From NCBI GenBank assembly GCA_026075535.2, contig AP026548.1, positions 3,596,001 through 3,660,000 of the forward strand: a stretch of DNA of 64,000 bases, in the 5' to 3' direction. The notes below the pieces were generated by a model that ran no database searches, was not told the origin of the DNA, and saw nothing but the letters and a program-made list of their open reading frames with translations. The position numbers and the translations under genes were made by a program. Positions within the stretch are counted from its first letter, which is position 1, and each line of letters opens with the position of its first letter. This DNA comes from Tricholoma matsutake (Eukaryota > Basidiomycota > Agaricomycetes > Agaricales > Tricholomataceae). Positions 12,531 through 24,667 of this stretch are shown piece after piece.

Positions 12531-13613
12531 GTGGATTTTGCGCAGAATCAGCGCTTGACTATGTTAGTGTCTTATAGTAAAATTATATCTCACTCGAACC
12601 AGACGTTTGATTGAGACACAGCCCGCAAACGAGTGAATTCGGACATCTGTCATATGGTTGCAGCCCGTCTCCGTAGCTTGTATGTAGTAAAGATCTCACG
12701 GGCGTGTAAAATAGTATACCAAATTATGGTTGGCGGGAACTCCACGGTACGTTTTGACTTTTGTTGTTTGATCTGTATAATTCTATACTTCCAAAATAAA
12801 TCTCTAGAAGATTCTGTCCTGCATATTGTTATTTCTCAGTACAACATCTCAGAAACCATATGTTTAATCTTCTGATATTATATATATACACTTCCTTCAC
12901 CAAAATTTAAGCCTGAAAGCCATTGTGGAAACCATAAAATGACTGCGAGATCAAATTTGTTCTTGTTTATCAAATTTTCGGCAACTGTCGAGCTTTATGC
13001 AAAGCTTTGTAAATGTCAATATTATTTTAAATACTTGATTCAAGCTGTATGATACATAAGTTGAATATAATATATTCAGCAGGATCAGCCTGAGGAATGA
13101 CACCAAACATGAAATCAGGCAGCCACTCATCAGTGATGCAGTATCAATTGGGTGCCAGGCAAACCAAGAGGCAGAACAAATCATAACTATTGTATGGCAG
13201 GTGATTTGGAGCCTTGGCCTTAGAGTGCCCTACAACTGACCTAACCTTCCAAAAGCTTGATGTCAAAAAAAATTTTAGTGGGTCCCGGACCCCCACCTGA
13301 TGTACTGGATTCAGGTGCCGACACCCCCTTGGATTCAAATCATTCAATAATTTCAATTCACACTTTCCAGAATAAGGTCCAGAGACCAGGGCACTATCGT
13401 TATACATACCCCGCTTGTACCCGCATTCCTACATCCCTCCGGTTTCCTGGTGGATTTGTCACTCGATCTCCTCAGTCGGCTTCGTACTCATCCCTAAGAC
13501 ATTGTATTCACACACCTAGGTCTGGACTTACAACACATGAGTATTGGAGGTCAAACACCTCAACGCCTAGTCAATCTAAGACCCCGCTCAACCAACTTCG
13601 ACACTCGCGCAGT
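12531..13613. other. AT-rich intergenic stretch
   Basis: About 1.1 kb rich in A and T, particularly 12780-13080, separates the membrane-protein promoter from the 3' end of the cyclin-like gene. The plus-strand ORF at 13257-13772 overlaps the cyclin-like gene in antisense and has no motif. Nothing functional was identified. Confidence 0.45.
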
Positions 13614-16600
13614 CTAGCCTACATTGAGACACCAAAGATCAATCCCCCGCCATCTAACAGTGAATTCAGAACAGCGACTCACATCAGGAATCCTCAACAC
13701 CACCTGAATATCCTGCACTACACCCTCTGCTTCCCTCTCCGCCCTCCTTTCCCTCTTCGTTCGCACTTTTGACTCCGTGTCCACGACACACTTCAGACCC
13801 GACCCGTTCTTAGGCCGACGTCTTCGTGCCATCTCCGCATTCCACTTGGCTTCGTACTCATATTTCCGGACTAGAGAACCCTGTATGGCATCGGTTAGAG
13901 CAGCTGCCGTCAGCAGCGAGATACCAAACTGAAGGACATCCGGTTCTGTGTAGCAAACATAGATCAGAATATCGTCTGACAGAAAAGAAAGAGAACAAGC
14001 TTGACCTAAGACGGCCTCGAACAACCTCCACCATGTTTCTTTCGTCACGCAATTCCAACCCCCGTCGTAGTCGAACAGCTGGCGTAGGGAAGGGAGCGCA
14101 ACCCATAGTTCATCCAGGACTGCTTGAGGTGTCGATCCTAGTCTGTACGAAAACGAAGCGAGGATATCCCGCTGGGAAGTCTTGCGAACAACAATGTAAA
14201 GATCAGCCTTTGAAAATGAAGGAGGGAACGACATCAACCTCCAAATCCTCGTACGCCAGATCGTGCGGTGCCAACGCCTGAAATTCGTAGGCATACACAG
14301 GTAGGAGGGGGTTCAGAAAGTCGCGATGGAACTGAAGAGAATATGATCAGAACAGAAAATTTACGGATAACACGAAGACTGCGCCTACTTTGACGCTTAG
14401 CGCCAGACACGCCACTCCAATATCCCACGTCGCCAGCTCCTGTCCACTCACTACTTTTGAAGGTTGTGCATGATCGTCATCGGCCCCTGAGGCACTATAC
14501 GAGGAACCCCCGGAGATAAGGTAGAAGTACCGGAGGAACATGTAAGCAGCATGGAATCGTGTTTCTGGGGAAGTAGATAGCTGGTCGAGAAGGTTGAACT
14601 TGGTGTTGCAGTCGGGAGAAGTTGAGACTGACGACAGAAGGGACTTGGATGAGGATGTGGAAGTTGATGACTCGGAGCGGAAGCTCGATGAGGAACAAGA
14701 GGAACTGCAAGAAGACGACCTCGAAGGGCACGAGCTTCCTCTGCTAATCGGCACATAGATAGGAATGACCTAGAGAAAAGCGATCAGCAACATATCAAGT
14801 AATGACCAGAAGGGGGAAAAAAAAACACCAACCTCGAGGATCCATTGAATAACATCCCTCCTCAACGACTCGCCAATTCCCAAAACAGCCTCCCAATAAT
14901 CATCAGCAGAATGAGGTTCATCGTCATCGTCGTTCGTATCCCGATCACCACAATCATCCGAGGAACAGTCCTCTTCACCTTTCACGCTATGTCTCACACT
15001 AGTATTGACACCCCCATCCTCCAGCCCATCCGCCTCCCTCGCCTTCTTCTCCCTCTCCAACAACCTCTCTAGCCTCACCTTCGCATTCGCCTCTACGCTC
15101 AGGGGGAAGCGGGGCATATGGTCTACTGGCGGCGCGATAATCGGAACCGGGGAAATCTGTGGGTCCAGGGCTCTTCGTCCTGGCGCTCGCCGTTGATGAT
15201 GTTGAGCACGGCGATGTGCGTGAGTTGAGGCCTGCGGCGTCGAAGGAACGGTGGGCACAAGACTGATACCCGCTTGCACGGTGGGTGTCGTGTTCTGTAA
15301 GAAACACGTAAGGTCAGTTTAGATTCTCGATGAGAAGACGTAAATCGAAATATGGAGTTTACGTGCCTCCTCGTTATCGTCAGCTTCGCTTTCGGCATCG
15401 GATCGCAATGATACGGCTCTACGTAAACTGGCTGGGCCCGTGGCAAAGTTTCTTCGGTTTCTAGGAACGGAAGATGCGTCGTAGTTGGACTTTATTCTTT
15501 GTATTTTGGTCGGTCGTTCATCGAGGTCGAGGTCTGCTTCGTCTTGATGGTCTTGCTGGAGTTTCCGTTGGGCAAGGAACGATGAAGGTGTTTTGATGAT
15601 CCTGTATTGAGCAATGGGGGCTTGTTCCTTTGTAGTGGGCTTGGGTGTTGGAGCGTTATTAGAGTCAGTCGAGCTATCGGAACCGGAACATTAGGGCGAC
15701 GACAGCCTATAGCCCGCAAACTCACGAAGAAAAAATTGATGATCTTGTTTTCTGAAGCTTTCGCTTGAAAGAAAGATCGCCGTAGATATCTGCGTGATTA
15801 ACAGATAATGATCTAGGACGTTTGAGAGTTCGAGGAGGCGGAGAACAGGAAGGAGAAGCAAAGACAAGGGTATCGATTTCAGTTTCAGAGGTAGCATGGT
15901 CATACCAGTATCGAGGAGAGACTATTGCAGAAGGACTATATAACGTGGGAGAAGCTGTAAAATTCACCAATTTAGGGTCATAGTCGTCCTTAGTGCGAGG
16001 AGATGGCGATCGTGCATATATGCGATATTTATCATCCATCGTCTTAAAAAGTATTCGACTTGTCCGAGGGCTTACTTCATAGCCTCTTGAATCACAAGGT
16101 GGAGATATCCCAGTATAATCAGATGCAGAGTCATCACAAGCAGAAGGAGTAGATTGGCAATAGCAGTCTTCTTCGCATTCCACAACGCGTTCACGTTCAC
16201 GTGCCACCATGAGGAGAAGTTCATGCAATCGATTGGTAAATTCGTCGTTCCGCTCGTGAGCATTGTCAAGATCATCACCGGTATTTGTATGGGCGCCATC
16301 CGGAGAATCAGAGCGTGAGCGTGAAGAAGACTGAGAACGCGAGGACGAGGAAGTCAAGGATGATTTAGAAGAATGCTTGTCGAAGGTGGAGAATCTAGAA
16401 TGATAGGAAGCATTGGAAAGCGGCGAGAGGTCTGGTGTACTGATTATGAACGGGGGAGCGTCTGTGAATGAGTCTTCTTCTTGAACAGGATCGAGAACAT
16501 TGGACGCTAGGCAACTTGAGGTCAACGGATCGTCCGAAGGCGGTGATGACTGAGGTAAGGGAGACGAAGACTGAGGAGGAGGCGAAGAGCTCGTTAGATA

Positions 16601-17089
16601 TTGCAGCGCTGCAGACTCGGAGTCGAGAAATTGAAAGAAAGAATCTCCGTCGTATCTTGAGTGTTTGACAGGGCTCATGTATGCGTGTTTTTCGGGACCA
16701 CCTACAGAGGGAGATGGAGCATTGGATCTAACATAGTCGTTGGAAGGCGATGATGGATAAGCCACGAGAATATCATCCAAACTTGGTGAAAATCCATCCT
16801 GCGAAGGTGGGTATAGGAAATCAGCTGGATGCTGCTCAGTTCCAAGACTAGTTCCGCGGCCGGATCCTTGAAGGCTATCATATCGAGCAGAAACAAATGA
16901 AGCATAGTGAGGTGAAAGCCCGCCATTACTTGGTTGAGCATATCCCGTCTGCGCAAGAACGTGGCGCATCCTGTCATGATTCTCTAGCATGATATCTTCC
17001 GTATATTGACTGTCGGACCGAATATCAAGACATCTTGAGCGGAATCCAGAGGGAGATGTCGATGACGGCCTCGGGAGGTCCATAGTCAA
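13614..17089 (-). CDS. Large cyclin-fold protein with Ser-rich N-terminal region
   Basis: Cyclins activate cyclin-dependent kinases. The partner of this family is not evident from sequence. Exon 1 (17089-15726) encodes 455 residues of low-complexity, Ser/Pro-rich sequence starting MTMDLPRPSSTSPSGF. It ends at a GTGAGT donor. A 52-nt intron (15725-15674) keeps the frame into STDSNNAPTPKP, IKTPSSFLAQRK and RRAVSLRSDAESEADDNEEA. Later exons give AGISLVPTVPSTP, PRFPLSVEANAKVRLERLLE, GESLRRDVIQWILEV, STSPETRFHAAYMFLRYFYL and WDIGVACLALSVKFHRDFL, which is the helical cyclin box. Then come LASFSYRLGSTPQAVLDELW, WWRLFEAVLG and PDVLQFGISLLTAAALTDA. Basic residues follow before the stop at 13614. The in-frame 52-nt intron is the reason for treating the Ser-rich ORF and the cyclin box as one gene of about 900 residues. 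If that is wrong, the cyclin gene starts nearer 15.7 kb. Confidence 0.78.
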
Positions 17090-17655
17090 GCTGGACGACT
17101 TGCCAGTGCACTCTGAATTGCAAGGTGCTTACATAACTGCATATTGCTGTTCACCAACTCACGCGCACGCTCAAATACCTTCCTTCAACGACACAAGTCA
17201 GAACAGCGTAAGACCTAGCATGGCGGTTGAACGGAACGAGGTTGGGCGTTGATCGAACGTTGAACGTTGAACATCCAGAAACACGAGGACGTGAGTTTGT
17301 CATATTGTTCTGTATGGAGTTGTACCTGAATCTTGCCGATTCTCAGCAACATCTGATATCGGCGGAAAATGCGGTTCAAACACTCACTGGCACTGCCGTA
17401 AATGCAGAAACACGTCGTCATTGATATGGCCGGCAGGTCATTCACAAGTTGAATAATCACTATACTTCTTGGTTGATCAATCGGCACAGGGCGACGCCTC
17501 TTTGCGGCTGACTACGTGCTATACAAGAAACTGTTCCATACTGGTCCATATGTATCCTTTACGGTCGACTCAGAATTTCCATCATGGCGCGGATTGATAT
17601 AAGAAGCAAAGCACTATATGATCAAAACAGATCCGGAGTAGTAGAACCCTCCACA
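17090..17655. promoter_or_regulatory. Shared intergenic promoter region between divergent genes
   Basis: This 566-nt gap separates the start of the minus-strand cyclin-like gene from the start of the plus-strand aldo/keto reductase. It must hold both promoters, but I cannot point to specific factor sites. An in-frame ATG at 17584 would extend the reductase by 24 residues with no family resemblance. Confidence 0.45.
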
Positions 17656-19115
17656 ATGGCTAGCTTCAATCAAGCTTCAAGGAAAATCGGTGACACTTTG
17701 GTGCCGCCTATCGGTTTCGGTGCCATGGGCATCAGTGGCTTTTACGGTACCGTTGGCTCTGACGAAGAGCGTTTCAAGGTGCGCCATTGACCAGAGTTCT
17801 CGATTCTTTTGCCCTCTCATTCTGTTGTCATTGTATTTTAGGTCCTCGATGCTGCTTATGAGCACGGATGCACACACTGGGACAGCTCTGATGTATATGC
17901 CGATTCCGAAGAACTTATCGGAAAATGGTGAGGTGGTTTTGTTATTTGCGTTATACGTGGAGGATCAATGTCTTCGTCAGGTTCAAACGCACAGGGAAGA
18001 GGAATGAGATATTTTTAGCTACGAAGGGAAGTTTGACCTTTAGCCGCGAAGCTGGCTTTGGTGTTCGCGGCGATGCGGCCTACATAGTGGAAGCTGTCAA
18101 CCGGTCGCTCAGTAGGCTTGGTGTTGACTCGATCGACCTGTATTATCTGCATAGGTAAGATCCTACGTCTCTTTTTTGTTTGTTCATGAGTTGATCACTG
18201 GATACAGAGTTGATCTCACAGTCCCAATCGAAGTATGGTCCAATATGTCCTTGTTCCTTTTATATTGATCATTCGTCGCCAGTTTACTGTAGGTGCAATG
18301 GCCGAGCTAGTAAAGTTTGTATCATTTAATTATTAGCTTTATCAGCGCTGATTGTTGGGTGAAATACCAGGCAAGGCAAAGTAAAGTACATCGGTCTTTC
18401 TGAATGTTCAGCAAACGACCTTCGACGCGCCCACGCCGTACATCCCATTTCCGCTCTTCAGATAGAAGTATCGCCATTTGTACTTGAACCGTTTGATCCG
18501 AAAACAGGGATCCTGGCGACTGCCCGAGAGCTGGGTATAACGATCGTCGCATATTCACCACTCGGCCGTGGAATGTTGACTGGACGATATGTGAGTGCCC
18601 CAGTGCCAGGTCTGGAGTCCATTTTTGAACGATAAACAGAAATCTGTCGATGACTTTGAAGCTGATGATTTTAGGCGATCGATCCCCAAGTATGTGTTGT
18701 GCTTTCTATATATTCATCATGATCATGTTTTTCAACTCTTAATGCTTCAGATATTCTAATGAGAATTTCCCGAAGATTCTGGACATTGTGTCCAAGATCA
18801 AAGAGATCGCTGCGACGCACAACGCTACTCCTGGACAAGCGGCAATAGCCTGGGTGTTAGCTCAAGGTGACGATTTCGTTACGATCCCAGGAACGAAGAA
18901 TGTCAAGGCAAGTAGGTTTTTCTGTCGAGGTGATACTGTGTTGATCCCGTTCGTAGTATATTAAAGAGAACGTAGGCGCTGCAGCGGTAAAGTTGACGAG
19001 CGAAGATATTGCAGCGATCACCAAGATTACGACAGATGCAGATCTTGTGGGCGGACGGTACGCGGATGCGATAATCCGAATGATGTACACCGATAGTCCT
19101 GCATTGGCCAATTAA
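17656..19115 (+). CDS. Aldo/keto reductase family oxidoreductase
   Basis: This is a predicted soluble NADPH-dependent carbonyl reductase with the (beta/alpha)8 barrel of the aldo/keto reductase family. The start at 17656 gives [25 protein letters not shown]. The catalytic tetrad is visible: Asp and Tyr in [13 protein letters not shown] (exon from 17842), Lys in FLATKGS, and His in DLYYLHR. Exons then encode [61 protein letters not shown] and FVTIPGTK. The protein ends DSPALAN at TAA 19113-19115. Seven or eight short introns keep the frame throughout, and the total of about 330 residues is normal. The motif order is like the YakC / AKR13-type group with pyridoxal or general aldehyde substrates, but the substrate is not determined by sequence. 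It reads away from the cyclin-like gene. Confidence 0.9.
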
Positions 19116-19824
19116 CGAAACCGCTCTTCGTGTGTACTTGGTGCTAAACACCAGATCGTTTGGCTCCACGGAGAGGGAGAATTGGATGACACGAGTGTAG
19201 TAGACTTTGTAAACACGGAATTTTACTCAGCCACTCGTTTAAGCCATCTGCTGGGCGGCCGGCATCATCCTCTAAGCCTCAGGTAGATCTAGAGCCACTT
19301 CGCCTGTCGCTTCTTGAATCTTGCAAGACCATGACTAACTTGAGGGGTGTAAACGGCCCAGAAGAGTGGATGCACAGGAAGGCGATACATAGAAGGCGAG
19401 ATGTCGAGAACTTGCAATTGATTGTGGATGACACAAATGTTAATTCCGTTATAACTTATATCTGCCGCAGTTTTGCAGAGTTATAAAAGGAAAATAAGTA
19501 TGTATGTTATTATCGTATCAGAGATTCTTCTTAGTGTTCGAAACCGAAACATCTGCTGCGCGTTTGGGGTGTTGTTGGTGACCCCGAGCAACCGGAGTGA
19601 ATGTCTGTACAGCAATGCATATCCGCGGCGGATTGAATAGACTTCGGTCTTGAATCACATGACCACTATTAAACTTACATTGAACTTGGTAAATTACATA
19701 AACTACAACTTGTCCACTGTCGACGACGACGACAACGACGTTCTGCGACTACAACGACTACGATAAAGGCGACGACGAAGACTAGACCTAGATCGATAGT
19801 GACAGACAGATAGAGATTCCTTTC
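19116..19824. promoter_or_regulatory. Upstream region of the phosphatidylserine decarboxylase gene
   Basis: The 709-nt gap between the aldo/keto reductase stop and the next start carries no ORF with a motif. A short run of GACGAC-type trinucleotides lies at about 19720-19775. It should contain the terminator of the reductase and the promoter of the decarboxylase, neither of which I can delimit. Confidence 0.4.
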
Positions 19825-22800
19825 ATGGCTACAATCACAAAGAAACCTGCTCAACAGCTCAAACGCGTCTTCAAATCTGCTGCACGTATCCCTGTTCCTC
19901 TTCCTCGTTCTCTTACAAGCGCTCGCAGTCATCTTGCCAACCTTTCTCCTCTTCCAGGAGAACTCCCTTTCACCCTTCTCAGACTCCAAGTCCTCTCTTG
20001 CTCAGGTCTTCTAGCAAAGGATCGTAATGGCTCTAGCGACCCTTACGTCGTCGTCTCCATTCTCAACAATAAACATCAAACTCCCGTTGCAAAGCGTACC
20101 TTGAACCCTACTTATCAATCAAAAGATGCCACCTTTGATTTCCCCATCTACCTGAGTCTTGCAGATCGCCTCGGTGTCTTAGAACTTGTCGTATGGGACA
20201 AGGATTACCTTGGAAAAGACTACCTCGGCGAAGCTGCACTACCCCTCGATGAGTGGTTTACTACCCCTACTCCTGACGGAGCTTTTTCCTTTGATGATGC
20301 GGCCAATACCGTAATTATTTCATTGTATCTTGCGTAACCAGATCGTACCTCATCGTGATCTAGGTTTTCTCTGTCCCACTGCTCTCTACGCGCGCCAACA
20401 CCCCCCCCACTGGCGCTGTACAAATCAAGCTCGGTTTCGTAGCCCCTCAACAACAAAGTAGCAGCCTCCTCCCATTTAACCAGGTATTCGACGAACTCGT
20501 CAAGCGCTCTTCCCCGTCCCTTGTCTCTGCTCCACCCGTACGTCCCCCTAAATAAGCAACTACCCAACCCTCACTCACCCCCCACAGACCGAAGGCGTAG
20601 GTACCATCCGCTCCTCTCACGCTCGCGCCCACGCACTAGCATTCCAAGAAGATGGAGGCCTCTCCTCAGATGCTGAATCCATCTTCGACGAAGCTGACGG
20701 TGACTCTGATTTCGAAGACGATGATGATACCTTTCCCGATCTCCCAAACCCCCACGAGACTTTTCCTTCTCTCCCAAACCCACACTCACTCCCCATCCCC
20801 CTCTCCGCCTCTCCCCCAGAATCCCTCTCCCACCCACAAAATCCCCCGCAACTCACCGTCCAGCCATCCTCCCCTGGCACACCCACCCCAGGACAAGCAC
20901 TCAAGACACCCACTTCCGCCGTTCCCCACTCGCCCGCCCCCTTGACACCAACCACAAAGACACCTTCCCCTGGATTCAAGAAGATCTTCCCAACAATCCC
21001 ACTGCCTCGTCGTCTATCAGGCTTGACATCCTCCTCTTCCACTTCTTCCTCCTCGGGGCTCAGTACACCCGCAGGCCAGATCCCACCTACAACTCCCACA
21101 ATCGATCCTCTCACGGGAGAAGTAGTACCAGGAACTCCTGCCCCTATTCCCGCTGACACGGAAGGAGAGAAGGAGAAAGTAAGAAAGACAAAAGGAAAGT
21201 TGTTTTTGAAGAGTAAAAGCAAGAGTGCGAGCATCCCTACAACGCCGATGCCGTCCCCTGGAGCGGGGTCGGCTTTTGGAGTGGGGGTCGAGTCAAGAAA
21301 AGGTAAGGAAGGCTATAGTCTAGAAGCCGGGAATGATATCGTGGGGATTGTGATGTTAGAGATTCAGAGAGTGGAGGATTTGCCAAAGTTGAGGAATAGT
21401 AGGTGTCCTGTTTTGTTATCCTTTGGTTGAACTAACGTTCTTGACGCAGTGACCCGTACAGGGTGGGACATGGACCCTTTTGTGGTGATCAGTTTTGGGA
21501 AGAAAGTGTTCCGCACACGTGTGATTCGGCACTCTCTCAACCCCGTCTTTGACGAGAAGTTGCTGTTCCACGTGCGTAGGTATGAGACGAGCTTTAGCAT
21601 GCAGCTTACGGTGTTGGACTGGGATAAACTGAGCAGTAATGATCATATTGGGTGAGTGGTGTTTCGATCTTGGTGATGGTCCTTGACGGGCATATCACAG
21701 GGACGTGGCGCTTCCAGTGACCAAAATGATGCGCGAGGAAGGCGCGTTGAAGAAGGATCCAGAGACAGGGTTGTATGATTTCAAAAATGGAGAGGCTATG
21801 GAAGGTATTGGGGAACGGATGTTGGACTTTAGTTTGCCACTCACTCTCGGTGGTGGGAATGGCAACGGCAACGGCAACGGACTATGGGGTGTAGGACACA
21901 GTCCCACCATCAAGTTCCGGTACGCTCTTTTTTCGAGAAAAAGCTGAAACCGAAACTGATCTCTCACCAGCGCGATATACCAACCCTACGACGCGCTCCG
22001 ACAACGTTTCTGGCGAGAATACCTCAAACAATATGATACAGCCAACACCGAGAGTCTCTCACACCTCGAGCTGACCTCGATGCTCGACTCTCTCAACAGC
22101 ACGCTCACCCGCTCCACCATCGCCTCGTTCTTCACCCGCTTTGGAAAGTCTCCAAAGACCGACAAGCTGACGCTTGACGAGGCGGTGCAGTGCCTTGAGG
22201 CAGAACTTGGGCGGCCTGTTAGTGAGAAACGACGGGTTGGGGAGGACGAAGGAGAGGGCGAGGGAGAGGGGGTGGGGACGCCGATGGTTATTAGTAGGAG
22301 TGGGGCGGGTACTGGTGGTGCATTGGAGTTGGAGAAGATGGATTTCTCGGGACGCGGTGTGCATGACCGGGAGCATGTGACGGAGCCGGTGAAGAGGAGA
22401 CAAGCGTCGGACTCGTCGTATGATGAGTCGGATGAGGGAGATAGTGGTGAGACGTCGTCTGGTTCGGCTTCGGCTTCTGTACCCGGCAGTGGAACTGGAA
22501 GTGGAGTTGGGGGAGATGTCTCCCCTCTTCCTGTTAGTTCTAGTGCTGGTGCTAGTACCAATCCTAGTCCCAGTGCAGGCGCCGAGGGAAGGGGCGGAAA
22601 GTTCAAAAAAGCACGATTCCGGCGGAAAGGGCCCAAAACTGCGAAACCCAAATCGACCTCCGCACCTGCTGCAGACGACACATTTGAACGTGTGATTAAT
22701 GTGGGGAACTGTCCGTTGTGCCAACGTCGGCCGAGGATGAACGATAGAGCGGATGTGGATATCGTGACGCATTTGGCGGTGTGTGCGAGTCAGGATTGGA

Positions 22801-24214
22801 ATAAGGTTGATAGGATCGTGGTAGGCCATTTTGTGACTGCGAGTGAGGCGCAGAGAAAGTGGTATACGAGGGTCTTGGGGAAGGTGTCCGGTGGGGGGTA
22901 TAGGTTGGGTGCGGTATGTTTTTTCTCGTTGTTTTTTTGGTCGTTGTTGGGTGTGGGTTGATTAGGTGATTGTGTTAGAATTCGGCAAATATTATTGTGC
23001 AGAACCGGATGACGGGGCAGTTGGAGGAGGAGAAGATGCATGTGCATGTAAGGTTGGGGATTAGGTTGTTGTACAAGGTGGATTTTTAGTATTGACTAGT
23101 GATGGTGTCTGACTTGTTTTGTTTAGGGCGCTTCGAGTCGGATGGAAGGGGGGGGCGGTAAGTCGTTTTTTTCTCATGTCCTGCGTACGCGAAACTAATG
23201 AGCGTTGTCCAACAGCTCGGCATCTCCTCAAATCACTCTCTGTCAAGCAGGGCTTCAAATACGACGATCCGGCATCCGCCCGCGAAATTTCAACGTTCAT
23301 AGAGTTCCACAAGCTCAACGTCGACGAGTTCCTGGCCCCCGTGGAATCCTTCAGTACGTCATTTCCCATCCACACACCATCCACACACTCATCACATTTT
23401 CTTGTCTTTAGAAACTTTCAATGAATTCTTCTACCGCAAACTGAAACCCTCTGCCCGTCCGACGGAAAAGCCAGACGACCCCTACCGCCTCGTTAGTGCG
23501 GCCGACTGCCGGTTCATGGCCTTCACCACTGTCGATGATGCGACGCACTTCTGGATCAAGGGCCGTGAGTTCACTGTTGCAAGGCTGTTGGGAGAGGCGT
23601 ATAAGGACCAGGCGGAACGCTATGTCGGGGGTGCGTTGGCGATATTTAGGTTGGCGCCTCAGGATTATCATCGGTTCCATTCACCGGTGGAGGGGACGAT
23701 TGGGCCGATGACGTATATCCCGGGAGAGTATTATACTGTCAATGTGGGTGTTTGTTTTTTTCTTTGGGGGGAGGGTTTCTTTCTATTATTATAATTTTTA
23801 ACCTGTGTTATTGGTGTAGCCCCAGGCGATTCGGACGGCACTTGATGTGTATGGCGAGAATGCACGCAAGGTAGTGCCGATTGATAGTCCTCAGTTTGGA
23901 AAAGTAATGGCGGTGTGTGTTGGTGCGATGATGGTGGGGAGCATCAACACGACGGTGCAGGAGGGGGATCATGTGTCGAGGGGTCAGGAGTTTGGCTATT
24001 TTGCATTTGGTGCGTCTCATCGTGGGTTTCATTTGTTGGTGTTTGGGTGTTGATGCTGTTGTTGAAAGGGGGATCTACGATTGTGATTTTGTTCGAGAAG
24101 GGTGTGGTACAGTGGGATGAGGATCTTTTGATTAATGGACGTGCGTCGTTGGAGACGTTTGTTCGTGTGGGGATGGGTATAGGGACTGGGACCCGTCGTG
24201 TACAGGAAAGCTGA
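19825..24214 (+). CDS. Phosphatidylserine decarboxylase with two C2 domains (Psd2 type)
   Basis: The enzyme converts phosphatidylserine to phosphatidylethanolamine at endosome/Golgi-type membranes, using a pyruvoyl group made by self-cleavage. The start at 19825 gives [19 protein letters not shown]. The first C2 domain contains [17 protein letters not shown] and [20 protein letters not shown] long Ser/Pro-rich linker (about 20.6-21.3 kb) follows, then a second C2 domain with [18 protein letters not shown] and [19 protein letters not shown]. An EF-hand-like region ([19 protein letters not shown]) and a small Cys/His motif (NCPLCQRRP...HLAVC) come next. The catalytic domain has [22 protein letters not shown], the histidine of YHRFHSPV, and GGST, the self-cleavage motif, in [12 protein letters not shown]. 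The stop is at 24214. At least ten short introns keep the frame. The protein is about 1,100 residues, usual for fungal Psd2. Fungal orthologues are called PSD2. Confidence 0.93.
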
Positions 24215-24667
24215 TTAGACAAGTGCTGTTTCCTCACGTATCGAGAACTCGGTCGTGCTTTTTTTTCTACCCCCAATCTCTTGCCCTGTGATGCAATTTC
24301 GCATGCTGCTACTGCTACGACCTTTTACGAGTGTTGCAAAGTATTTATGATGGATTTAGATTTACTTGTATCATCAGTTTTATAGATGTGGTACACAATA
24401 TTATTTAACGATGCTAATTTTGGTCGAGGTTATGAATAGTGCCTCCGTCCAAGTTTGAAAGACTGACACCTCTTCGATCGGCTATCCGCGAGCTCATAGG
24501 TCCGGTTATGTTTTGAGCAAGAACCTTTTTTTCCAAGAATACAATTTCCTGGTTGACAATGCTGAATATTAAATAATGTGCATTACATTTCAAACGAATA
24601 TACATGATAGCATCGATCGATGCTCCATATTATTATGATTATACCACGGTGTATAAGATCGTGCAAC
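24215..24667. other. Convergent 3' intergenic region
   Basis: The 453-nt region lies between the stop codons of two convergent genes and is AT-rich. It should contain both polyadenylation sites. I see no gene or repeat in it. Confidence 0.45.

Noticed and set aside
13257..13772. Plus-strand ORF of 171 residues, Pro/Ser/Arg-rich
   Set aside because: It overlaps the 3' end of the cyclin-like gene in antisense, has no motif, and its composition is what the complement of an open frame would give.
20617..21234. Minus-strand ORF of 205 residues opposite the decarboxylase linker
   Set aside because: It is the antisense of a Ser/Pro-rich coding stretch, which leaves long open frames by composition alone. 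The plus strand has consistent C2 and decarboxylase domains on both sides.
21861..21880. GGCAAC short tandem repeat
   Set aside because: Only about three units within a coding exon, encoding Gly/Asn. It is not a CRISPR or a regulatory repeat.
22059..22829. Minus-strand ORFs of 231-256 residues
   Set aside because: Shadow of the EF-hand-like region and low-complexity linker of the decarboxylase.
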